Below, piece after piece: positions 1 to 5,818 of a DNA stretch of 7,086 bases (positions are counted from its first letter, which is position 1; each line of letters starts with the position of its first letter). This DNA comes from Cytophagales bacterium (GTDB lineage Bacteria > Bacteroidota > Bacteroidia > Cytophagales > JAAEPT01), in assembly GCA_011524675.1 (NCBI GenBank), contig WTJX01000674.1:1-7086 (forward strand). The letters run 5' to 3'. The position numbers and the translations under genes are program-made. The notes beneath the pieces were generated by a model, which saw nothing but the letters and a program-made list of their open reading frames with translations, had not been told where the DNA came from and did no database searches.

Positions 1-1010
1 TTTCTTTTCAAAAATTCTAATAATGCTGCTAAAAAAAAGGAATAGGCTAATAGGTATGAAAATAAAACAGTAGCAGACAAATAACTGAAATATGATGCAA
101 AAAGTATGGCTATGAGATTGATAAAAAGTAAAAGTATAACGGTGTAAACTTGTTTCAATCCAGACAAAAGAAATATATGATGTATATGATTTTTATCTGG
201 TGCAAATGGAGACTTGCCCGCTATCAATCGACATACTACTACCCTAGTAGTATCAAATAAAGGAATGAAAATAATTGCTAATGCTATATTTGGGGCATTA
301 ACCGTATTGCCTACTTCAATAAACTCAACGGCGAAAATAGCAATCAAAAAACCACACAAAAGGGACCCTGTGTCTCCCATGAAAATTTGAGCTTTTTTGA
401 AATTATACCGTAAGAAGCCAAGTACTGCTCCCAATAAACATAAAGACATTGTATAAAACTCTTTACTAAAGTGATAAAAGTGATAACCGAAAGCCATGAC
501 AATCATACAAGTTACAGAACCTGCCAAACCATCTAAGCCATCTATCAAATTAATAGCATTAGTAATCCCTAAAATAACAACACAGGTAAAGAGATAACTT
601 ACCCCTTCTGATAACTCTTGTATTCCAAACAATCCATGAAAAGACGAAATTTTCACTTCACCAAAAAAAACGACTATGCCTGTGGCAAACACTTGAACAA
701 AAAACTTTTTGAAAGCAGAGGTACCTATGAGGTCATCCTTCAAGCCAATAAAAAAAAGAATCACCAAGCCTGCAATCACTTCTTGAATAAGACGATCTTG
801 TGTGTTGACTTTCGCAAATACTGTGAAAGCGGATAAAAAACCGGCAAAAATTGCCAAGCCTCCTAAACGCGGAACAGGTGTTTTGTGAACTGTTCTTAAG
901 TTAGGCAGGTCAAATAATTTTTTTTCTTCTGCTACCTTAATGATAGAAGGGATCGCCAATAGTGAAATAACGAAAGACCATACAAAAGCAATGATGGGTA
1001 ACACGAGCAT
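1..1010 (-). CDS. wecA: WecA/TagO-type undecaprenyl-phosphate sugar-1-phosphate transferase (3' end outside window)
   Basis: Integral membrane enzyme expected to transfer a HexNAc-1-phosphate (GlcNAc-1-P in WecA) from its UDP-sugar to undecaprenyl phosphate, the first lipid-linked step of O-antigen, exopolysaccharide or similar glycan synthesis at the inner membrane. My translation gives 336 residues with no stop before the edge; family members are usually about 320-380, so little is missing. Motifs in order: VHKTPVPRLGG (41-51), the Mg-binding acidic pair in LKDD (90-93), NAINLIDGLDGLAG (151-164), FMGDTGS (210-216), and the HIHH loop in PDKNHIHH (271-278), with hydrophobic helices throughout. 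The H-x-H-H loop favours the WecA/TagO branch over MraY. ATG at 1010-1008 is the first start after an in-frame TAG (1040-1038). It follows the AsmA gene on the same strand after 234 bp, so it probably has its own promoter. The donor sugar cannot be told from sequence, so the symbol names the branch rather than a proven function. Confidence 0.9.
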   Translation of the reverse strand, partial: MLVLPIIAFVWSFVISLLAIPSIIKVAEEKKLFDLPNLRTVHKTPVPRLGGLAIFAGFLSAFTVFAKVNTQDRLIQEVIAGLVILFFIGLKDDLIGTSAFKKFFVQVFATGIVVFFGEVKISSFHGLFGIQELSEGVSYLFTCVVILGITNAINLIDGLDGLAGSVTCMIVMAFGYHFYHFSKEFYTMSLCLLGAVLGFLRYNFKKAQIFMGDTGSLLCGFLIAIFAVEFIEVGNTVNAPNIALAIIFIPLFDTTRVVVCRLIAGKSPFAPDKNHIHHIFLLSGLKQVYTVILLLFINLIAILFASYFSYLSATVLFSYLLAYSFFLAALLEFLKR

Positions 1011-1244
1011 AGATTTTGGTGTTTTTATAAAAAATAGCTAAGTGTAATAAAGTAAACGGCTCAAAAGAAAAAAGCTTATTCCGCTAGCAGCCAGTTGAAA
1101 TTAAAGTAACTTAAGGAAGGCTTTGCATAACTAAAATTTTGTGAAACACTGAATATGTACTGAAGATGATTTTGCAAAGCCTTCTTAAGAGTCTAGTCTC
1201 AATGTCCCTTTATAAAAACCTAACATCCGATAGAAGAAAGTAAT
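1011..1244. other. Spacer between the AsmA-family gene and the WecA-type gene
   Basis: Non-coding stretch of 234 bp between two minus-strand genes, holding the 5' leader of the WecA-type gene and the 3' flank of the AsmA gene. About a third of it is repeat copy A. Nearest the WecA-type start, an A-rich segment including AAAACACC (complement of 1018-1025) precedes the ATG instead of a Shine-Dalgarno. I found no convincing -33/-7 promoter pair and no classic GC-stem plus T-run terminator apart from the repeat's own long inverted arms. Confidence 0.6.
1110..1189 (+). repeat. Dispersed palindromic intergenic repeat, copy A
   Basis: An 80-bp unit with a 68-bp core (1117-1184) that aligns without gaps to the complement of 4930-4997 at 54 of 68 positions, counted by hand, including a perfect 19-base run (1123-1141). 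The ends are inverted: GAAGGCTTTGCA (1116-1127) is the exact complement of 1173-1184, and the stem extends outward through CTTAA/TTAAG with one bulged G, giving about 17 pairs around a loop of about 45 nt. The hexamer CTTAAG occurs at both limits (1110-1115 and 1184-1189). It lies wholly between genes. It may be a miniature mobile element or a transcribed hairpin. I do not recognise it as a named family. Confidence 0.8.
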
Positions 1245-3812
1245 TTAAAAGAGCTTTTTGATGAGGTCTTTACCTTTCTTTTTCACTTCTTTTTTTACCT
1301 CTTCTTTTTTCTCATTTACTTTTTCCTCAACTACTTCTTTATTTTTATTTATTTCTTCTTTTGCCTTATTCTTTGCTTCGTCTTTCAATGCACCTTGTAC
1401 AGTTTGTTGTCCATTGTCTCCAGCAGAAAGACCAAGTATTTTAGGTTTAGGCTTATCATAAGTCCCCACTACACCAATATTTATTTTAGCATCTCCTACT
1501 GATCCTAACTTGCTACTTATTCCATTAAGCGCACTCACTGGAGCGTCCGTTGTAAGCTTATAGTCTATCTCACCGCCGATGCTTTGACTTCCTCCCATTG
1601 TCATCTTTTGACCACCTATGGTCATATCAAACGGTTTGAAATTTACTGTTCCATTTTCTATCGTAAAATCTAGCTTTTGATCTTTAAGTGTTATTTCTTT
1701 ATTCAACTTATCAGACTTAGCTACTTTTGCTACTGCCTCCATTACTTTTAAATCCTTTACAGAGGCATCAACTATGCTCAACGTACCCAAACCATTCAAT
1801 TGCTCATATACAGGATTCATATGTTTATCTAACTCTCCAGTCATACTTACTTTAGTAGAGAAATCACCTTCCATTTTGTCTGCCGCTGGAACTAAAGATT
1901 TGACGGTATTGAATGTTTTATAAGCATCGTGTATTCCCATATTAGAAATATCCAAATCCATAGCATACTTTGGGTGTAAGGTATCTCTAGGATCATAATT
2001 ACCATTTGCTTTAAACTCTCCTCCTAGCATCCCAAATGCTAATTGACTCATTTCTAGCACTCCATTCTTGACAGTAAGTGTTCCCAAAAAATTATCCATT
2101 GGCATAGTAGAATAATCTAATTTTTTAATCGAAGAATTAAACACAAAGTCTAGGTCTTGAGGTAAACTAACCACTTCTAGAGGTTCTTCTACTACTTCTT
2201 CCTCTACCACCTCTTCGGTATCTGTCATCCACTCATCTACATTAAATGAATTTGAAGACAATGTAAATACTCCCTTTAAGATTGCACCTTCTTCTCCTAA
2301 ACCATATGCTAAATAATCTTGGATGTTACCTGTAAGAGAGAGATCACTTTTTCCAATAACGGCATTAAAAGACTCTACTTTAAAGGCGGATGGTTCTAAA
2401 GATAATAAGGCATCGCTTATCTTATATTCCTTGGCATCTCCTTCTAGTTTGGCTATTAGATCATTGACTTTAACTGTTGAATGTATCTCTGGTACATCGC
2501 CTTGACTTGTGTAGATTCCTTTGGCAGACAATTCTGCATCTAATATCCCAGACAAAGTTGTAGCATCTATTGGGTAAGCTTCTGTAAGTTGAGCAAAATC
2601 TAAAAGAGTCTTGAAATAAGTATCTGTTTCTATAGAAACCAACTCTAAATCATCGCTTATATTTAATTTATTTTTTGTTTTCAACAAAAAGGGATTGTTT
2701 GCAGCGTTTAACGAAAACTCTTTCAAATTTACAACTATGCTTTCTAAGGTTGAACTACCATTTTCTATGTCTAAATCAATATTGATTTTATCTATTGGTA
2801 AAGGTAAATCTGGGTATTTTATTTGAGCATCATTTACATCTAAACCAAATTTGAAATTGGGAATGGTATTGTCTCCATATGTTCCTTTAACAACCCCGTC
2901 GATGGCCATACTCCCTTTAGTTTGTACATTTTCATAGCCTTTCATATATTCTGCTGGAATCAAGGATAATATGTTCTTAAAAGATGTTTCCTTGGTGTGG
3001 TAATGTATATCCATGTACATATCTCCTTGCTCTGGTAATCCTAGTGAACCATCAAAAACCAACGCAAGTTGATTGAGCATGACTAAGTTTTCTTTAAACT
3101 CATAATGTCCCTTTCCAAGGTCCAATTTAAGCGTCATATCTGCGTGAAATGTTTTGTTATTGAGATATTTTGTATGGTCATATTCAAAAAATAATTTCTT
3201 AATGTCCAGTTGATTAATAATTTGATATATATCCCCATTGATACTTATGTCACCATTATAATCTACTCCTTTCAAAGAAGCTAACATTGGCATTGTTTGA
3301 TCACTATAATATATATCTCCATTAAGAATGGATATTTTGGGGATTTTCAAATTCAAAGGTGCTGAAGAGGTGGTATCCTCTGGTATCGGCTCTTCTTCTG
3401 GAGTTTCTTTCATCAAATTATCCCAATTTGCCAATCCACTTTCATTCACTATACCTCTTATCACTGGATCAATGATATAAATACCTGTAACCTCATAGTT
3501 TCCAGATATAACGCTACCTAAATTTATCGCGATATCAAAAGATTTAGCTCCCACTAAGGTATCACCAGCAAATTCGTCTTTACCTACAACACTAAAACTT
3601 TCTAATCCCGCAGTAAGGTTTGGAAAATGACTAAAAATAGAAAGGTTTACGTCATCAAAATGTAGCTCTGCATTTAAATTATCTTCTGACAACTCTATCA
3701 CACTCTCTTTAATCTCATCCTTAAAAAAAACAGGGAGAAGCACTGCTGCAAGGATAATTATTCCTAAAATCGAGAAAATCACATAGAAGAATATTTTAAT
3801 AATTTTTTTCAT
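1245..3812 (-). CDS. AsmA-family membrane-anchored periplasmic protein
   Basis: An 855-residue protein of the AsmA type seen in Bacteroidota. Family knowledge: AsmA-like proteins are held in the inner membrane by one N-terminal helix, with the rest in the periplasm; several relatives (TamB, YhdP, YdbH) form long beta-groove structures implicated in lipid transport and outer-membrane homeostasis. Visible here: basic MKK start, one hydrophobic helix at about 7-30, then a long beta-rich domain. An AsmA-like segment runs to NESGLANWDN (123-132), followed by an acidic Pro/Ser/Thr linker (136-152). A second acidic Glu/Val linker (531-548) precedes the C-terminal AsmA-like domain (about 550-790). 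The tail (809-855) is a Lys/Glu-rich helix or coiled coil ending KKLF. No catalytic motif is seen. The gene is divergent from comF and on the same strand as the WecA-type gene. Family assignment is firm; the cargo or partner is unknown. Confidence 0.85.
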   Translation of the reverse strand: MKKIIKIFFYVIFSILGIIILAAVLLPVFFKDEIKESVIELSEDNLNAELHFDDVNLSIFSHFPNLTAGLESFSVVGKDEFAGDTLVGAKSFDIAINLGSVISGNYEVTGIYIIDPVIRGIVNESGLANWDNLMKETPEEEPIPEDTTSSAPLNLKIPKISILNGDIYYSDQTMPMLASLKGVDYNGDISINGDIYQIINQLDIKKLFFEYDHTKYLNNKTFHADMTLKLDLGKGHYEFKENLVMLNQLALVFDGSLGLPEQGDMYMDIHYHTKETSFKNILSLIPAEYMKGYENVQTKGSMAIDGVVKGTYGDNTIPNFKFGLDVNDAQIKYPDLPLPIDKINIDLDIENGSSTLESIVVNLKEFSLNAANNPFLLKTKNKLNISDDLELVSIETDTYFKTLLDFAQLTEAYPIDATTLSGILDAELSAKGIYTSQGDVPEIHSTVKVNDLIAKLEGDAKEYKISDALLSLEPSAFKVESFNAVIGKSDLSLTGNIQDYLAYGLGEEGAILKGVFTLSSNSFNVDEWMTDTEEVVEEEVVEEPLEVVSLPQDLDFVFNSSIKKLDYSTMPMDNFLGTLTVKNGVLEMSQLAFGMLGGEFKANGNYDPRDTLHPKYAMDLDISNMGIHDAYKTFNTVKSLVPAADKMEGDFSTKVSMTGELDKHMNPVYEQLNGLGTLSIVDASVKDLKVMEAVAKVAKSDKLNKEITLKDQKLDFTIENGTVNFKPFDMTIGGQKMTMGGSQSIGGEIDYKLTTDAPVSALNGISSKLGSVGDAKINIGVVGTYDKPKPKILGLSAGDNGQQTVQGALKDEAKNKAKEEINKNKEVVEEKVNEKKEEVKKEVKKKGKDLIKKLF

Positions 3813-3918
3813 TTGATTAGGAATTTATTTTTATAATCTTTACTTTTCTTTTGGAATAGGAAAATTATACATTTTTAATTAATATATAAAGGCTTTACTA
3901 TTGAATAATTAAATTATT
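3813..3918. promoter_or_regulatory. Divergent intergenic region (AsmA gene / comF)
   Basis: This 106-bp, very AT-rich spacer separates the starts of two diverging genes, so promoters for both should lie here or just inside the genes. I could not find a well-spaced Bacteroidota-type TTTG / TAnnTTTG pair on either strand. TACATTTT at 3868-3875 resembles a -7 box for comF, but the nearest TTTG (3850-3853) is too close at 14 bp. A 15-bp palindrome abuts the comF start and is listed separately. The promoter role is inferred from gene orientation only. Confidence 0.45.
3904..3918. repeat. AT-only palindrome abutting the comF start codon
   Basis: AATAATT (3904-3910), a central A (3911) and AATTATT (3912-3918) form a perfect 7+1+7 palindrome made only of A and T, ending at the base before the GTG start of comF. 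It could be a protein operator half-site pair or a weak hairpin in the leader. In such AT-rich DNA it may also be chance. It contains the in-frame TAA (3910-3912) that limits the comF reading frame upstream. Confidence 0.4.
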
Positions 3919-4626
3919 GTGTCCTTGATTAGGTTTTTAAGCAACTTTTTTAATTTAATCTATCCTAACGCTTGTTATTCCTGCAACGAGTTGTTGATAG
4001 AGGGGGAAGAAACTATTTGTACAAAATGTTTGATTTCTTTACCTGAAACCAAAGACAGCTTTTCTGCAGATACTCATTTATTTACTCGTTTCAACGCTAT
4101 CTATCCTTGTTCTATCGTGAGTAGTTTTTTATATCTTTCGAAAAATGGGAAGGTTGAAAACATGATGTATGAACTAAAATACAAGGGTAAGTATGAACTT
4201 GGTGTTTCTTTAGGTCTTTTGTTTGGAAAAGCGTTGATGACATCTCCTTTGTTTGACCCTAAACGGTATGAATGGATCATTCCTATCCCCATTCATAAAA
4301 AAAGGTTGAAGCAAAGGGGATATAACCAAAGCACAGCTATCGCTGAAGGTTTGTCAAAAGCAACCGGAATAGAAACGAATGAAACTATCTGTGAACGAGT
4401 GTATGCAACAAAAACGCAAACTTCAAAAAATAAATTCTCAAGATTTTTCACTATGGAATCCGCATTTGAAGTAAGTAAACCTCAGCTTATCTCTAAAGGT
4501 AGTGGTGTTTTGATTGTAGATGATATCATAACTACTGGCGCGACTATTGACTCTCTATGTGAAAAAATATATAAACTTAATAAAGTAAGTCATTTTGGGA
4601 TTTTATCTTTGGCTAGAAAACAGTAG
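3919..4626 (+). CDS. comF: ComF-family phosphoribosyltransferase-like protein with N-terminal zinc finger
   Basis: A 235-residue protein, full length for the ComF/GntX family, which is needed for DNA uptake and natural transformation in several bacteria; its exact biochemical role is unsettled. Visible here: a four-cysteine zinc finger CYSC...CTKC (Cys19, 22, 34, 37); the family block IPIPIHKKRLKQRGYNQS (121-138); the TKTQTSKNKFSRF block (164-176); and the PRPP-binding loop LIVDDIITTGAT (198-209) with Asp201-Asp202. Translation starts at GTG 3919: an in-frame TAA ends at 3912, no ATG lies between, and any later start would remove the zinc finger. A few DNA-uptake genes are often scattered in Bacteroidota, and no other competence gene is visible here. 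It is followed by 471 bp of non-coding DNA, so it is probably transcribed alone. Confidence 0.92.
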   Translation: MSLIRFLSNFFNLIYPNACYSCNELLIEGEETICTKCLISLPETKDSFSADTHLFTRFNAIYPCSIVSSFLYLSKNGKVENMMYELKYKGKYELGVSLGLLFGKALMTSPLFDPKRYEWIIPIPIHKKRLKQRGYNQSTAIAEGLSKATGIETNETICERVYATKTQTSKNKFSRFFTMESAFEVSKPQLISKGSGVLIVDDIITTGATIDSLCEKIYKLNKVSHFGILSLARKQ

Positions 4627-4658
4627 GCTTACTTACATAGTGACTTTTAAGGGCTAGG

Positions 4659-4698
4659 TTTTATTCCACGAAAGTGGCTAACTTAATGTAGAATAAAA
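4659..4698 (+). terminator. Candidate nested hairpin downstream of comF
   Basis: An outer stem TTTTATTC (4659-4666) pairs with GAATAAAA (4691-4698), eight perfect A/T-rich pairs. Within it CCAC-GAAA-GTGG (4666-4677) is a four-pair GC-rich hairpin capped by a GNRA-type loop; base 4666 would be shared, so only one pairing can use it. It begins 32 nt after the comF stop. No T-run follows on the plus strand, so a classic intrinsic terminator is doubtful; it may instead be a 3' end stabiliser. Confidence 0.3.
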
Positions 4699-4730
4699 AA
4701 TTAAAATAGGGGGACTGCTTGGGAATGACT

Positions 4731-4769
4731 TTATCCACAGAGAATTAAAAAATTAAGAAATTAAAAAAT
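4731..4769 (+). other. DnaA-box 9-mer next to AT-rich direct repeats
   Basis: TTATCCACA (4731-4739) matches the consensus DnaA box exactly. Four bases later AATTAAAAAAT occurs twice (4743-4753 and 4759-4769, 16-bp period) in an almost pure A/T tract. This box-plus-AT-repeat order resembles a miniature origin or an unwinding element, but only one perfect box is present. It may instead be a DnaA titration or regulatory site, or chance. Confidence 0.3.
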
Positions 4770-4923
4770 GAATGATTTCAATTTAAGTAATTCTACTTTA
4801 TGAAGTTAGGGCGTTTCCGTTCAAATCGGGTATTTTTGATTAAAATAAATACAAAAAACAAAGCTTTAACAAGCTAAAACGCATATTACTAAGGGTGAAA
4901 TGAAGTGAAACAGCCATTTTTTA

Positions 4924-5003
4924 TTATAAGAAAGCTTTGTAAATCCATCTTTTATACTTGTTCAGCGTTATGCAAAATTTTAGTTATGCAACGCCTTTTA
5001 TAA
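4924..5003 (-). repeat. Dispersed palindromic intergenic repeat, copy B
   Basis: Second copy of the element at 1110-1189, in opposite absolute orientation. The core is the complement of 4930-4997, and the 19-base perfect match lies at 4973-4991. The hexamer TTATAA stands at both limits (4924-4929 and 4998-5003), with the same 74-bp separation as CTTAAG in copy A. The terminal inverted repeat is degenerate here (about eight of twelve inner pairs plus the palindromic ends). This copy also has a 9-bp direct repeat GTTATGCAA (4967-4975 and 4983-4991), of which copy A keeps only one on its complementary strand. Confidence 0.75.
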
Positions 5004-5097
5004 AGATTTGAAACGACTACCTATGTGCCTTTAACTAAGAGTAAAATTAAAGAAAAAAACATTCAACATTTGCTATCATTCAAAATTTTAAAACACC

Positions 5098-5721
5098 ATG
5101 GCTTCTATACTCATTGAATCACAATATTTACCTACCATAGACTTTTTTTGTGAATTGGTACATGCTGAGGAGGTATGGATAGAAGCGTATGAATCTTACC
5201 AAAGACAGACATACAGAAATAGAACAAAAATCCTTTCTGCCAATAGTATCATAGACTTAATCATACCAATCAAAGGAGGAAGGAAACATATTCCTATCAA
5301 AAACGTTGAAATAGATCATGAACAAAAATGGCTGAACCAACATCTTAGATCTATAAGATCTGCATATGGTAAAGCCCCCTTTTTTGAACATTATTGGGAT
5401 TATTTTGATGTTATTTTTGAAAAAAAACATCAAAACTTATTTGACTTAAACTGGGAAACAATGACAACTTGTCTAACTCTCCTAGGAATTTCAAAAGAAG
5501 TAAAACTGACAAATGACTATCATAAGACATTGGAAAACAATGTATTAGATCTGAGATCAGTGTACTCTCCTAAAAATAAAAATATGCCAAACTGGCAATA
5601 CAATTATTATCAAATATTTGGCAATAAATTTGTAAAAGGTATGTCAATATTAGATTTGCTTTTTTGTGCAGGTCCCGAGAGCAAACAAGTGATATACAAA
5701 GCTATCAAAACAAAAAGTTGA
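5098..5721 (+). CDS. WbqC-family protein
   Basis: A 207-residue protein matching the WbqC-like family, common in Bacteroidota and named after a gene in an O-antigen cluster. Its biochemical activity is not established as far as I know. Family blocks visible: YLPTIDFF (10-17), YQRQTYRNRTKILSANS (34-50), a hydrophobic IIDLIIPIKGG strand (51-61), SAYGKAPFFEHY (88-99), the N-terminal-type LFDLNWETM (114-122) and the C-terminal SILDLLFCAGPES (183-195). No signal peptide or membrane helix is seen, so it should be cytoplasmic. Length is typical. The ATG is preceded by AAAACACC rather than a Shine-Dalgarno. It sits about 94 nt downstream of repeat copy B and 97 bp upstream of clpC on the same strand. 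A link to surface glycan synthesis is suggested by the family name and by the nearby WecA-type gene, and remains inference. Confidence 0.88.
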   Translation: MASILIESQYLPTIDFFCELVHAEEVWIEAYESYQRQTYRNRTKILSANSIIDLIIPIKGGRKHIPIKNVEIDHEQKWLNQHLRSIRSAYGKAPFFEHYWDYFDVIFEKKHQNLFDLNWETMTTCLTLLGISKEVKLTNDYHKTLENNVLDLRSVYSPKNKNMPNWQYNYYQIFGNKFVKGMSILDLLFCAGPESKQVIYKAIKTKS

Positions 5722-5729
5722 TAAATACT

Positions 5730-5760
5730 GTTGATTTTTTGGAAAAGTATCTTATATTTA
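5730..5760 (+). promoter_or_regulatory. Candidate Bacteroidota-type promoter for clpC
   Basis: GTTG (5730-5733) and TATATTTA (5753-5760) are 19 bp apart and resemble the Bacteroidota housekeeping consensus TTTG (-33) / TAnnTTTG (-7), missing one base in each box. It lies just after the WbqC-family stop and about 58 nt upstream of the clpC ATG, which would let clpC be transcribed independently. Such degenerate AT-rich matches arise easily by chance. Confidence 0.3.
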
Positions 5761-5818
5761 AGCATATCTATTTTTTGGATTGGAGCGGGGAAGGAATTGA
5801 AACGAAATCAAAATTCAT

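Larger units (their letters stand above)
4627..5097. other. Long non-coding spacer between comF and the WbqC-family gene
   Basis: A 471-bp stretch with no credible reading frame on either strand. From left to right it holds a nested hairpin (4659-4698); a perfect DnaA-box 9-mer (4731-4739) followed by two 11-bp A/T direct repeats; a slightly GC-richer patch (4809-4830) containing CCG..CGG; repeat copy B (4924-5003); and an A-rich leader ending AAAACACC directly before the WbqC-family ATG. I recognise no known structured RNA or tRNA in it. Confidence 0.7.

Noticed and set aside
618..836. 72-residue plus-strand reading frame
   Set aside because: It lies entirely antisense to the conserved WecA-type coding sequence and has a Lys/Asn-rich composition without recognisable domains.
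4858..4940. Possible third copy of the repeat, from ACAAAGCTTT (4858-4867) and its complement (4931-4940), about the element's length apart
   Set aside because: The interior does not align with copies A or B, and the motif is built on the self-complementary AAAGCTTT, so the inverted pairing is easy to obtain by chance.
4960..4997. Integron attC-like site, suggested by GCGTTATGC and GTTATGCAACGCC
   Set aside because: The two GTTATGC-like motifs point the same way instead of forming the inverted R'/R'' pair of an attC site, they deviate from GTTRRRY, and no integrase or cassette array is near.
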